A stretch of 64,000 bases of DNA, taken from NCBI GenBank assembly GCA_963555705.1, contig OY743183.1:27625932-27689931 (forward strand). Reading direction: 5' to 3'. Of this stretch, positions 22,389 through 34,862 are shown one piece after another. Position 1 is the stretch's first letter. The number at the start of each line of letters is the position of its first letter. A model generated the notes under the pieces. The model searched no databases. It saw only the letters and a program-made list of their open reading frames with translations, and had not been told where the DNA came from. The translations under genes and the position numbers were made by a program. This stretch comes from Ligustrum vulgare (taxonomy: Eukaryota > Streptophyta > Magnoliopsida > Lamiales > Oleaceae).

Positions 22389-25300
22389 TGTAGCGACCGA
22401 GAATTTTCCATGATTTATTTAAACATTATTTTTTTTTATGTGTCGCTACGACTTTGCCCATTTATTTTAAAACGCAATAGTCTAGCCAACGACGAAAAAT
22501 TTTATTTTAAATTTATCTTAGTCAAATTCCAGTTCCATTAAAGTGAATCATTTTCAGTATTTATTCTTAAGTCCAGATTTCAACTTTTAATAGATTATCC
22601 AAATTATTTAATTTTATGTCCAAAGTCCATTATTTATTTTAAAATTCAATTTTCAATTTATGGAATTCAAATTATTTTAAATCCAAAATATTTTATCTCT
22701 AATTTAAATTCATTCTCAAATTTTTATTTATTTTTAAAATCCCCAATTCACATTCATTTTAATCCCAAAATTTCCTCCCCAACTTCTACTTTCATATTCA
22801 AGCACATTTTCCCCATTATCTCTACCCAATCCCTCACAATTAGCTATTCAACCTAATTACATCCCACATTTTCTTCTTTTCCCACCCATTTCATCATCAT
22901 CAATCACCATACTTTACACCACTTTCCATTTCATTTTCCACCTAATCCTCCACCACAAACCTCCATTTATGAATCCACCAAGCCTCATTTACAACCACAT
23001 TCAGAACCATAGCCAAGAATGAAATAACCTCAATCCCAAAATTTCAGTCATCATCCCCACGTCACCTCATGCCTTCCATGCATATTTTTTTAAATCCCTT
23101 CAATCTTTCCCCAAATCATATGCTGCCCTAACCTACCAAATTGAGCCCCAACAACACGTGTATATCTCCCTCACCATTCATGACCAGCACACACACAAAT
23201 TTTAGCAACACAATAATACTCTCAGTATGAAATCTCCTCCTCCAGTGGTCAACCTCGGTTTAGACATGGTGTTCATACATCGAAACTTATATGTTGATGC
23301 TAGAACTATAATTTCTAGACACCAATAATATGATGAATCCCACATATTCACACTGGCGAATTAGCACACGTTGTGTCAATTCATTCACTCAATAATTCAA
23401 GCAATGGATTAATGGGGTGAATGAAAGACAACCACCAAATTCCTTCTTCAACAGAAAAAGCTAAAAACCAACACTACATACACAAAAACTCCAGTAAGCA
23501 CCTCTAAGTATGAATTCATCCCTCAAGATTCAGTCTCTTCTCAATTCGAATATCACACACGATGACCGCACCTCCACTGAGCCACCAATTCGATCCGTAG
23601 CGATCAGACCGCTTGTAAACACAAACCCAAAATCTCAACCCAAGTTCCGAATTCACAGAATCACCCAACACCTTCGAAACCGCCGCCTGGACCATCCACA
23701 ATGCCACTACCAAAATCACAGCCTGCACCCAAACCTCCCTCATCACCAAAATCGCCCCTGCCCATTTCACCTCCAACCAAAGGCAATAACACCACCACAA
23801 TTCATCATCATCACCAAAATTCCAATCCAGTCAAACCATCCCCCTGCCCACTCAAATCGTAAATAGCACCGCCACCACCAAATCGAAACCGTCACTGCCC
23901 ATTCACCACCATCAAATTGAACCCCCAAACCGCAGCCCACACTCGCCCCTGCTCGCTGCCAACTTCAATCCCTTAGCCCAACTCCACCGTAGCACCATGT
24001 GAAGCCACCGGCCGCAACCTCTCAACCGGCCATTTCCATTCCACAAACGAAGCACCACTGCTGCCCAACTCCCACAATCAAAACCCAGAACCAAGAATCA
24101 AATTAAGCCCAAACACTTACCTCGACCGCCGGCGTACTCGACCCCACCTTCGCCGGAAATCGCATTCCCACTGACTACCTCATTTCTCGCACTTGAAACC
24201 GCCCAAAACTTCACCTTCTGCAGCCCCCCTCCACCCACTTCCGTCGCGCCCTTCGATGGCGGCTTCGCCGCCTACGATCGCCAGCGAGAGGCGTCGTCCG
24301 CCTCTCTCTCGCCTCTGCACTCTCACTCTCTGTATCGAAAATAAGAGAGAGAGAGAGTGTGTGTGATATTTTTAAAGGAATTTTTATTATTTTGTTTAAA
24401 TTGCTTTTAAGCCCCAAACTTTGAAATGTGTCTAATTCAGTCCCTTATTTTAGAAGTCCCTTAATTTAATGCCTACACTTTTGAAATACACTCAATTCAG
24501 TCCTTTCGTTTTAAAAGTTATTTATTTTAGTCCTTATTGATTTTAAAAGTTATTTATTTCAGTCCTGAAGATTTAACTCCTTTGAGTTTCAGCCCCTGTT
24601 TGTTTAAAAATGTTTTATTTCAGTTCTTTCAGCTTTAAAACTTATAATTTCAGTCCTTAAGTTTTAAATGATTTTAATCAGCCACTCCATTTTTAAAATC
24701 TATTATTTCAGCCCAATAGTTTAATATTCGTTTTAAGTTTCAACTCAACTTTCAACAGTATTCATTTTAGTCCCCCAAGTTTTAAAATAATCATTTCAGT
24801 CCCTAAAAGTTCTAAGTCATTTAAATCAGTTTTAAAAGTATTAAATTGGACTTATTACTTTATGCTAGACGAGGCGCTTGGACATTTAGAAGAACAACGT
24901 GATTTTCTTGCTCAACTTTCAGACTCGTGATTTGAGGTAGACTCTAATCTACAAATTTATGTTTTTCAAAAGTGCACATCAATAATTATTTGGATTATAA
25001 GTTTAGCATGTATGATTGTGTTCATGAGAATTACTTGCTTAAATGCATGAGAACTTGAACTTTTATGTTCATGAGAATTACTTGCTTAAATGCATGAGAA
25101 CTTGAACTTTTATGTTCATGAGAATACTGGTGATCGTTAGGCACCTGAGAACTTGAATATCATGATTATGTGTTTTAATTTATAATGTTAAATGATTATT
25201 ATGCGCGAGTCTACTGAGTATTTCTATGAAATACTCACGTTTTCCAAAAACAAATTTTGCAGATGACGGAGTCGGCGGCGAGGCGTGCGATGGTGGCAAT

Positions 25301-25681
25301 TATTGAGATTTTAGAAATGTTTTATTTGAAAGTGAAACTTATTTATTCATGTTTTGTTCCAAGAATAATTTTTCAAATCATTTCAATATTTGAATTGTTT
25401 CATAAATGTCGTCAATTTAATTATTTATCGTTACTTTACTTTAAAAACTTAAGATTTAACTTTTATGAATTGTTTTAATTAAATTGTTTAAAATTTAGTT
25501 TCCGCTTTAACTTTTAAACAATGGATGTGATGTTTTATAAATTCATTTATTCCGCAAAAATGTTGTTTCAAAGGTTTCAAATAATAAATATGATGTTTGA
25601 GATTTTTAATTATTTCCGCAATGAAATCAGATTTAAAGGAAGAAGTGGCGTCCCGGGCTCCGCGGAATTCGGGGCGTTACA
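22389..25681 (+). mobile_element. Gypsy LTR (3.3 kb), probably solo
   Basis: It begins TGTAGCGACCGAGAATTTTC and ends GGAATTCGGGGCGTTACA. Both ends match, in the opposite orientation, the solo LTR at 6191-8298. No internal gypsy genes follow on the plus strand. Flanking bases (CAACA left, TCTAA right) do not match, so one side has been rearranged. The middle (22700-24200) is C-rich and longer than in the other copy. ORFs inside are not supported as genes. Confidence 0.75.
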
Positions 25682-26710
25682 TCTAAACACCTAGAACGCC
25701 ACTACATCGTCTCAAACTAACTTTCATATAATAATTAAGCGGAAAATATCTGAAATTTTAAGCTTGCATAAATTTTTATAAAAACCTTCCAATGGTAACA
25801 AATTCAAAATTTTCAACATTTGATAAAATATTAATTTAAAACTTAACATAAACTGCAAATTTAAACTTTGAATCAAATCATTTATTTATCCATTTGCCAC
25901 CATTGTCCATCATTTGCCACTATTTTCGAAGTTTGCAAAAATTGTTAATAACTGAGTGAGTATTTCAACTCATTGCAAAGTAATTAACTTTATACTATGA
26001 AATTACACATAAACATGCAAATCATGCTAAACATTTTCTTAGCATAACATCATATCAATATATCACATAAGTGTGTAAAAGTAGTATCGTCTCGTCTCAA
26101 CAAGCAATGATGCATGTATGTTATAGCGCATATAACATTCTCAATTCATATAACATATAAGTGCGAAAAAGTATCCTCGTCTCGTCTCAACATACAATAA
26201 TGCATGTAGGTTATAGCATATATAACATCATAACTTTGTCTCACCTCAATTCATATTAACATATGAATAAATCACATAATCGCATTTCACATGCACATCA
26301 TAGCTAAAATCAATTATTAAGAATGAGTCTATCTTAAATTTTAAAGTATACGAGTCGAGCAGGGAAACTTCAAATCTCTAACTTTCCGTTCGCGTCGTCT
26401 ATCCAAAAAAAAAAAAAAATTATTTAAATTTTGGAAAAATTGAGTGTTTAAAAGAAAATAAAAGTTTAAGACTAATTTGAAATTTTAACATAATTGAAAT
26501 TAAAAGATTTGGGACTTACTTAGAATTTTCAGAAAACAAAAGGGGCTGACCCTAAATTTTTTAAAAACTACAGGGCTTGAATAATGACTTTTGGAATTTG
26601 GGACTTAGGATTTGAATCATCAACAAACAGGAGGGACCGAAATTGAAGACTCTTAAAAATTTTGGACAAAAAAGCAAATTTTGAATAACCAACACACACA
26701 CACACACACA

Positions 26711-26763
<53 letters not shown>

Positions 26764-27767
26764 TTCTCTCTATTAAATCAACACATAGAGAGAGAATGGT
26801 GATTTGGAAAGGGGCGAAGGGCGTTGCCCCTTGTGGTTCTAGGCCGCCATGTCGTGGCGACAACGGGAGGGTGTGAGCGTAGGTGCGTGAAAGGGAGGAT
26901 CTTGGATGGTTTTTGGTGCAAAAATCGAGTGGACCGAGGCTGGGTTTTCGAGTGGTTTTCGACGGTAAATCCGGCAACGAAAGTCGGCAGTTCAAGGTAA
27001 GAAAATAGGTCAATCTGATTCTTTTTTTTGGGGGGGGGGGGTTTGATTTTGGTTCGATTTTTGAATGCGGCTGTGGTGGTTGGCTTTGATGGTTCGGTCG
27101 ACGATGGCTGTTGGATGGAAATTTGTTTGTTTATCTTGAGCTTTGACTAGGTTTTGGCTGAGCATGAGAAATGCTTGATGGTGTTGGTCGAAAATGATTC
27201 TTGGTTGGGAGTGTGTACTGACTAGCTATGGAGATTTGGTTGATGAAGTAGCTTGGTTTGGAGTGGTCTGTGGTTTGGGTGAATGTGGGATTTCTCCTGT
27301 GTGATGATGAAAGGCAGTAGAGAACTTACTACAAATTGGAAAAGTTGTGTGAGGTAAAAGAAATGGGAGGATATATATGATTTATAGATGGCTAAAGTTG
27401 AAAGAAGACCTATAACTCCTGCGTTGATGATGAAATTAATCTATTATTGAATGGCAATGACAATTTGGACGTTTTGAGAATCTAAATGGTGGGAAGTTAT
27501 AACTGAGAGTATTGAAATCAGAAACATGGTTTGTTGGATTGAAATAAAAAATTGGGTTTAAAAATAAAATAATGATTTGGAACAAAATTTTAAAATCACA
27601 ACTTGGACTTAAAATTTAAAATGAATTTAAAATTTAATCAAATAATCTTAAAATAATAATATGGCTAGATGAACGCATGTTCCTTGGAAATTGGATGAAG
27701 TCGTAGCAACACGTTTTATTTTTTTAATAAATTTAACTTTTAGTATAATGAATTCTCGGTCCCTACA
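25682..27767 (-). mobile_element. 3' LTR of a Tekay-like gypsy element
   Basis: In minus orientation it begins TGTAGGGACCGAGAATTC right after a polypurine tract (AAGGGGGTAAGGT, about 27768-27780). It runs to TCTAAACACC, where it lacks only the last dozen or so bases of the LTR and meets the oppositely oriented LTR. It contains the microsatellites (CA)n at 26692-26713 and (TA)n at 26716-26761, plus an A-run at 26407-26420. Confidence 0.8.
26692..26761. repeat. (CA)n and (TA)n microsatellites
   Basis: About ten CA units followed after GAGA by about 23 TA units lie within the LTR. Both are likely length-variable. Confidence 0.95.
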
Positions 27768-29271
27768 ACCTTACCCCCTTAAAATAATTTCGTCATCGAA
27801 ATTAAACTTACTTGGTCTATAATGTATGTGTATTTTGCTAAAACTTCTTCCTTTTCCTAGGTATCCTCATCACTAGTGTGTTTACTCCACTGGACTTTGA
27901 TTAAGGAAATCTCTTTGTTTCTTAAGACATGGACTTTTCTATCAATTATAGCCATAGGTGCTTCCTCATAGGATAGATTCTTCTAAATCGAAATAGACTG
28001 AAAGTTTACCACGTGGCTAGAATCATGTACATACTTCCTTCATAGAGAAACGTGAAAAACATTATGTACAGCCGAAAGTTCTTGCGGTAAAGCCAAACAA
28101 TAGGCCACGTTTCCTACTTGTTCCAATATCTCAAATGGTCCAATATAACGAGGCCTTAGTTTCCCTCTCTTACCAAAATGAAAAGTTCCCTTCATCGGAG
28201 CCACTTTTAAAAACACTTTCTCTTCAACTTGAAATTCCAAATCTTTCCTCCTCTTATCGGCATAGCTCTTTTGTTTATCTTGAGCAGCTTTAATCCTCAG
28301 TCTGATCTTATCAATAGTCTCTACTTCCTTTTCAATCAATTACAGACCTAATATCTTCCTCTCACCAGCCTCATCCCAATATACTGGTGATCGACATTTT
28401 CGTCCATACAGTGCCTCGTATGGTGCCATACCAATGGTAGCTTGGAAACTATTATTGTAGGCAAACTATACCAATGGCAGGTGAGTCTCCCAATTACCGC
28501 TTAGATCTAAGACACAAGCTCTAAATGTATCTTCCAAAATCTGAATAGTGTGCTTGGACTGGCCGTCAGTCTGCGGATGATAAGCAGTACTAAAATTTAA
28601 TTTAGTATCCATAGCCGTCTGTAAGCTCTTCCAAAATCTCGAGGTAAATCTCAGATCTTTGTCCGAAACAATGGAAATTGGAATTCCATGAAGTCGAACA
28701 ATTTCTCTAACATATATCTGTGCCAACTGATCCACATTGAGAGTAATTCGAATTGGAAGGAAGTGAGCTGACTTCGTAAGTCGGTCCACAATTACCCAGA
28801 TCGCATTGTGCCCACTTGTTGATCTTGGTAAACCTGTTACAAAATCTTTGGTGATTTTCTCCCACTTCCATTCTGGTAAATCCAAAAGATTTAACAATCT
28901 TAATGGTCTTTGATGTTCAGCATTGACTTGTTGACAGACCATGCAACATGAGACAAATTTTACAATGCTACCCTTTATATTCCTCCACCAGAATGTATCA
29001 CGCAAATCACGATACATCTTCATCCCTCCTGGATGAGCTGCATACGGTGCTGAATGGGCTTCCTTCATTATCCCATTTCTGATTTGATCATCTTTCGGCA
29101 CACAAAGATGACCCTTGAACATAAGTGCTTCATCAGGGGCAATCTTGAAACCTATTCTCTTATCTATCCCAACTTCAGTTATAATCTTTTCCAAGAACTT
29201 ATCACCCACTCGATCCGTCACGATCCGACCTCTTAAATATGGCTTAAAAGTTAAGTTTGCCAATGAGTTTT
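27768..29271 (-). pseudogene. Tekay-like gypsy integrase with C-terminal region
   Basis: The minus strand 28466-29263 (265 codons) holds the zinc region (EAHSAPYAAHPGG and CCMVCQQVN) and the integrase core. ITKDFVTGLP and SIVSDKDLRF keep both Asp, but the third site reads TDGQSKHTIQ, with Lys for the usual Glu. The frame breaks at about 28340-28465. It then continues at 28040-28339 (YADKRRKDLEF, HNVFHVSL) and into a chromodomain-like tail (27860-28030, IDRKVHVLRNKEISLIKVQW) before the polypurine tract. Gag, protease and RT are missing, cut off by the element at 29272. Confidence 0.92.
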
Positions 29272-29758
29272 GCTCAGTAGCCCATTTCTACTTAAAAAAA
29301 ACATATATTATGCATCTTTTCCTACATGGTTAACTGGATTGCACTTTGTTTTGCTTGAATATTTAGTCGTTCTATCAAGCTCGCTAAGATTCTCATCATT
29401 CCCTCCTTCTTCAGGATGATTCGTCCCGAATCATAGTTTTGTTCATGATGTACAGCCACCCTACTTGGATCAAATGTAAAATTTTGACTTCCATGACATG
29501 AATTCAATAAGTTGCACTCCTTCAATTGGTAAACATGGAAGTGTTGAAATATGAATTTCCTTGGCCATATGTAGTATGGCTGAAGCTCCCAAATATAATC
29601 AACCTATAAGAAAGATTCAAATAAAATGGGGTGAAAAACGTTAGTATCATAAAGTAAAAGGTATAGATCCTTGTACTCATGGTGTATCACCTCCAACTCT
29701 TCTTTTCGAACCACGAAGCTCTTCTCTTCACTTCCTTCTTTCCTTCCTTCTTTTCAAC

Positions 29759-30127
29759 TTATTGCTCAAACTCTTCTATTTTTTCACTCTCATGCTCAAC
29801 CACCTCTTTTAAATTTTTGGACTCAACTAACTCTTTCACATTTTCATTCTCAATCACTTCAATTTTCAATTCATGCACCTCTTCCTTAATATTTTTATCT
29901 TCCACAACAACTTTGAATTCATTTTCTAATTCACCCTCCTTCTTCTCAATATTCCTATCCAGAGGCTCTTCTCGCAATTCAACTATAACTTTCTTTTCAC
30001 TCCCCTTCTTTTGTAACTTAGCCAATCTTTTCCTTGCTCTTTGTGCAATCATTTCCTCATATAACTGTATTAATATCTTTCCCATCTCCTTGAATTCATC
30101 CTTTATTCCCGAATCACCATCTCTCAA
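29759..30127 (-). CDS. Charged coiled-coil ORF of the non-autonomous element
   Basis: This is 122 residues with no known enzymatic motif. It starts MRDGDSGIKDEFKEMGK, then becomes a Glu/Lys-rich helix (KKEGELENEFKVVVEDKN). The composition resembles the Glu/Lys-rich linker after the protease in element N's ORF, so it may be a residual gag-pol linker. Function is unknown and expression uncertain. An incidental plus-strand frame overlaps and is discarded. Confidence 0.4.
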   Translation of the reverse strand: MRDGDSGIKDEFKEMGKILIQLYEEMIAQRARKRLAKLQKKGSEKKVIVELREEPLDRNIEKKEGELENEFKVVVEDKNIKEEVHELKIEVIENENVKELVESKNLKEVVEHESEKIEEFEQ

Positions 30128-30780
30128 TTTTTTTGCTCATCCCAATTCCAACCCCAATTTATGATTATGACTATATTCGTTACACAATTGAGCAATTTAT
30201 ACATCTATTGAGTTCTCAAACTCTCCTAACTTAATTTCGCATACCGCTTCTCAAACTGTTTTTCCAACATTACAAGTAGATGGAATTGTTGGTTATCTTC
30301 CCCAGATGATGATCTTTCTCGAAACTTAGACATTTGGAATGTAATAGAATAATTTTGACACAAGGACTAATAATGAATTTTGTGCGAAGAAAGATTTCAA
30401 GGATTAAGGAAGTTCAAAAAAGTGATTCTTGATTTTCTTTTTTTTTCGGAATTTTCCAAAAAAAAAAAAAAAAAAAAAACAATAAAATAAAATAATTTTT
30501 TTAACTCGAAAATCCAATTACAAATATAATACAAATATAATAAAACAAACGAGACTTCATTTGGATGACAAACGAGAACAATAATGACTTTTGACTTTTT
30601 TTGGATCAAAGACTCAGAAATATGACGAATGGGAAGAACAAGAAACAAAGGCTCGACGAACAAAATAAAAATAGGATGTGGATGATTTTTATGTGGCAGA
30701 CTCTATAATAAACACATGAAAATCAAACTAGGATAAAATAAAAGAAAAACCTAAATTCAGAGTTAAGCTCTGATACTAGA

Positions 30781-31547
30781 TGATGTGATCCCGTTCGGGA
30801 TGCTCGCGGAATAATTGATTGAATGTCAGGAAAGTTCTGAATTCAGATTATTGATGGACAGTGATATGGAGACCTGAGCTTCACAACTCAAGAACCCAAG
30901 GTATATTAAATCTTAGACCCGTTGAGTTGCGTAAACAAGAACCAACATGGGGGAATATCACAAAGGTTGTCCAAATCCTTTGATAAGTTCGATTTTGGTG
31001 AGCGCCACAAAGATTTTATAGTCTTTGATAAGTTCGGGGTGTTCAATCAAGAACAGAATTTTGAGAGAAAACACTCAATCGAATTTTTATTAATCAAAGT
31101 GTAAGTTATACTACAATGAAGATGCCTTTATATAGGCTACTAGAATAAAAATCCTTCTCTACTTAAGAAAATAAATAAAATCTAATCTAATTAGAGAATA
31201 CATAAAATCTCCAAGAATAGACTTTCAAAAAAAAAAAAAAAACTCTAAGAAAAGAATCCTAATTTAATTAGAAACAATAATAAAGAAGAAAGTAAACATA
31301 ATATTGAAATCATGGAAATATTGTAAATATCTATCTGCATAATTGACTTGCCAATTTGAAGCCCCAAACGATGAGATTTGGCCATAAAATCAGTGGGTTT
31401 AAGGGCTTTCCCATGAGATTTGCTCAGCGACCCGTTTCTACTTGAAAAACATATATTATGAATCCAATTTCGATATGGTTGACTGGATTGCACTTTGTTT
31501 GGCTTGAATATTTAGTCTTTCTATCAAGCCTGCTATGATTCTCATCA
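30781..31547 (-). mobile_element. 5' LTR of the short non-autonomous element
   Basis: On plus it starts TGATGTGATCCCGTTCGGGA and ends GATTCTCATCA. The last 125 bases match the truncated 3' LTR at 29272-29398. It contains a short dyad (CCCGTTCGGG) at its inner end. Confidence 0.8.
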
Positions 31548-31694
31548 TCAAGCGTCCTGTTAAATCTCCTAACTCTTGTTGAATCATTGATTAATTGATA
31601 AATATATATTTATATTATGTTGTGATTCATCGCGATACATATTTTTCTAATGTTTATATTACCTTCTCATTGCCCGTGTTTGGTCATTCCTACC

Positions 31695-32467
31695 TGTTTT
31701 GCGCGAGTTCTCTAGCTAACAGTTAAAGTTGAAATCAGACGAATGTGTAAGGATCAACAACTTCTCGAGATAAAGTCCCAACGAGGGGTGATTTATTTAT
31801 AAAAATTGCAGTGAAGACATAACACCTCCAAGGAGCGTAAGCACACAAACTACACAAAGATCTTGACAAGGAAAAGTAAAGATAAAGAAGATTACATAAT
31901 CTCCGTTTGAAAGTTGATTGATTGATCCTTCTAAATACTTAAATTTCTACTATATATACAAATTGTCTACAATAGCTTCTAACATTTGAAATATTGATTT
32001 GCCGCCTTGATTTGTAACTTGCTTGGAGTAACTGCTGCCCAACATATTGCATAACTGTCTCTCACTACTTTTATCTCATTTATCTCTAGTAACTCTCATG
32101 GTCTCTTTTAACTACAAAAACGAGGAAACTGCCGATGAATGATTAGATGAGTCGTGCAATGATCACCAGAAACTTTCTTCTTCAATTGTATTCTGGCTTG
32201 GTCGTCAAATCGCTTTTGCATTCATCATATCGCCCTAATGCCTTAGTGATCGTCCAGTCGCCCAAGTACCTTAACTATCGCCAAATAGCCCAACTCCCTT
32301 CATATTGCCCTCAATGGATTGTCATGTTTTGGGTCTTCATGTTGTGCCTCCGCGTTGGGCATTATAGGTATCAATATTTGGGCCTATTCACTAAACTTCT
32401 TCTAATGAATCACATCCCTTAGGCTATTAAATTGGGCCTTGTGGATTTGACTATTTTTGGGTGTCAA
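31695..32467 (-). mobile_element. 3' LTR of element A
   Basis: The outer edge TGTTTTGCGCGAGTTC lies directly after CTACC. The inner edge GGTGTCAACA is followed by a polypurine-like run (TTGAGGGTAAT on minus). Confidence 0.8.
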
Positions 32468-33359
32468 CAATTACCCTCAAATATGGCTGAATTAATGTGT
32501 AATTATTAATTTTGCCATATTCAAATACATTCATTCTTCCAAAGACTTTTGGTATTCTAATTTTATTTTATTTTTTAAATTCAAGTCTATTATGCATGTA
32601 TCTGACCATTTGTATTCCACCCTTTTGTCTCCCATCTTCCTATAAAAATTGCAGATTCTGTTACATATTTGCATCTCCCATCTCCTATCCTCCATCCATC
32701 TTACATGTCATCATCCAGAGTGTGCCTGAAGGATCTTCTATGCCCAAGAAATCAATTATTTCCCTTCTTCCCGGAAATGAAATGTTTAAACTCCTTCTTG
32801 TTTTACTGCCTATCCTAATTTTTCTTTGGTATGAGGGATATAGGAAATGTTTTTTTGGAAAATGGAGATCCTTCCAGCGCCTCTTCCCCTTATGATCCCT
32901 TTCAGGGATCTTTAATGTAGAAGAATGGCTTGCCAAGAATGCTTCACTAGCCATTTCTTTGTTGGGATTGCTTCCAAACTTGCCTTTGCAGCAATGCATT
33001 TTAGGAAGGCAATGGTACAACGATTTTAAGTAAGGCGATGAAGACTGGCTTACTCCCCTTATAACAGTTGATTGGAAGACAATAGTAGCCTGCTTCTGGT
33101 TGCGGCTAGTAGGATTTTCTTAATTATACAATCTGATTTGTAAGGGCATTTTGATAATAATAAGAGATTTTATATGAAAGTATCATGTTCTTGCTCTTAA
33201 CATGATTACCCACGTTTGTCCCAATCATCATGGGGCATGCCTAGCTTCTTTATTTTATTTATAGTATTTCTTCATATTTGTTCACTCTCCTATACGGATG
33301 GAACATACTTCTTCAAATACCTGTCATTAATAGATCTTATATGTCTCGTACTATCTAGA
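32468..33359 (-). other. 3' untranslated region of element A
   Basis: No gene-like content is seen between the integrase end and the 3' LTR. A 111-codon open frame (32685-33020) has no recognisable motif. Confidence 0.5.
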
Positions 33360-34063
33360 TCCTTTAAATGGTATGGCCCATTAGGCAACCCAGTGTTATC
33401 TTTTATGGTCCTTCCAGTTGGGCTACCACTTACCATACTTTGGGTCTTTGCTATCCAAAGGGAGTATTACCTTCCAAACTAACTCGTCCAAACTGAAGGA
33501 TTTGCCTTTAATTTTCTTGTTATAATACTTAGCCATTTTTCGCTTATGGACTTGCAGCCTGTCTTTAATTCGTTCAACTCCAATAGATTTTTTATTAATG
33601 ACTCTGCATATTCGTCATTGCTTAAATTATTTTCAATCTCACTCTACCTGGCTGCACATTAATCTCCATTGACAATACTGCCTCTTGGCTATAAGCAAGC
33701 TGAAAAGGAGTCACTTTGGTACTTGATCGGTGGTGACGTCCTATAAGCTCATAAAGCTTTATTCAGACATCCGTGCCAATTTTTGGCATTTTCATCGATC
33801 ATTTTCCTAATGATATTCTTCAGGATCTTATTAGAGGATTCTACTTGCCCATTAGATTGAGTGTAATAGGGCGTGGAGTTTACTAATTTGACTCCAAATT
33901 CGTGCAAAAATTCTTTTACCTCTTGGCTAAGTATCTGGCTAATAAATGTTGGATGGTCTTCGCCTTCGTTGCCAATGTTTACTTTTATTAAAGGATCTTG
34001 TGCTTCAGCATGCCCAGGTTTTTTGATCTTCATTGCTTCATCATCCAGGTCACTAATAGCCAC
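33360..34063 (-). pseudogene. Integrase C-terminal half of element A
   Basis: The minus strand 33749-34063 reads FLHEFGVKLVNSTPYYTQS and NGQVESSNK, the region holding the catalytic Glu. Below it, frame-broken pieces include VERIKDRLQVHKRKMAKYYN and FSLDELVWKVILP, the usual C-terminal end. The first two catalytic Asp regions are absent. Confidence 0.8.
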
Positions 34064-34349
34064 TTCTTCTTCTAAGCAATCTACCTTGTTAATTTCTCAA
34101 TCAATGTTCTGCTCTAACTCCAACACTGCTAATTTGCTCTTTAATGCTTCTAAAGTCACTTCTTCTCTAGCCCTTGCCTTACACTCTTTATTGAAAGCCA
34201 CCAGTTTGGCTTTAAAGGCCTGCATATCTGCCAAACCATCTTTTTGTTGACTGTCCATTAGGTTTCCTCAATTAACCTTTTGCCAATTATTGGCCTTTCA
34301 AGGGCCACTATATTTCGTCTCATTTAACTAAAAATCTCAGTGAGTGCAT

Positions 34350-34862
34350 CTACTGAATATGTTCTTCGCTTTGTGAGATGATCTGAGTTTCTTCCCCATC
34401 TTGGACGACCCTAATAGATCCATAGCTCCCTTCATACATGAATCTTTCCACGGAGTTTGCTTCCATGACAAAAGGTCTATGATTTGCTTGTACGACTTCT
34501 GCTTTTCCTTTATCATTCCAAAATACCAAACATTGGTGTAGCGATGAAGGTATGCATTGGCTTCCATGGATCCAATATCTCCCTAACAACAAGTTGTAAC
34601 TGGTAGGACCGTCTATCACAAAGAAAACTGTGAACCTACTAGTTGTTCCCACAATTATCTCCAACGGCATCACCCCTTTGGCTGAAGTCGCTCCTCCGTT
34701 GAAACTCGTAAGGATAACCTCTGTTGGGATCATATCATCTTCTGTTTTTGCAAACTTTCTTATCATTCTGGACGGGATAGTATTTATAGCTGCTCCATTG
34801 TCAATGAGTACTTTCGAGATCGGGATACCATTAACTTGGGCCTTCAAATATAATGGCCTCAA
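34350..34862 (-). pseudogene. Retropepsin-like protease of element A
   Basis: A 170-codon open stretch has the active-site motif VLIDNGAAINTIP (Asp kept, DNG instead of DSG or DTG, as is common in Tat). It continues with TSYNLLLGRYWIHG. It then runs into the start of RT sequence, which is lost by deletion before the integrase remnant at 34063. The enzyme would process the polyprotein. Confidence 0.88.

Larger units (their letters stand above)
29272..31547 (-). mobile_element. Short non-autonomous LTR element (relative of element N)
   Basis: The 5' LTR at 30781-31547 (767 bp) follows a primer site at 30767-30778 (GCTCTGATACTA on plus). Only the first part of the 3' LTR survives (29272-29398), after a polypurine tract read on minus as GAAGAAGGAGGGAA. 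LTR start (TGATGAGAATC), LTR length and primer type match element N at 37027. The internal part encodes only an acidic/basic coiled-coil piece and no pol. Confidence 0.8.

Noticed and set aside
23510..23866. 118-codon His/Pro-rich plus-strand ORF
   Set aside because: It lies in the C-rich middle of an LTR with low-complexity codon content. The opposite strand is equally open.
26561..27013. 150-codon ORF in the LTR near 26.8 kb
   Set aside because: It runs through (TA)n and (CA)n microsatellites inside a gypsy LTR and has no motif.
29679..30164. 161-codon Ser/Phe-rich plus-strand ORF
   Set aside because: It is the antisense shadow of the Glu/Lys-rich minus-strand ORF. The minus frame agrees with the direction of the LTR element.
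32685..33020. 111-codon minus-strand ORF near 32.8 kb
   Set aside because: It has no recognisable domain, lies in the 3' untranslated part of element A, and the opposite strand is open as well.
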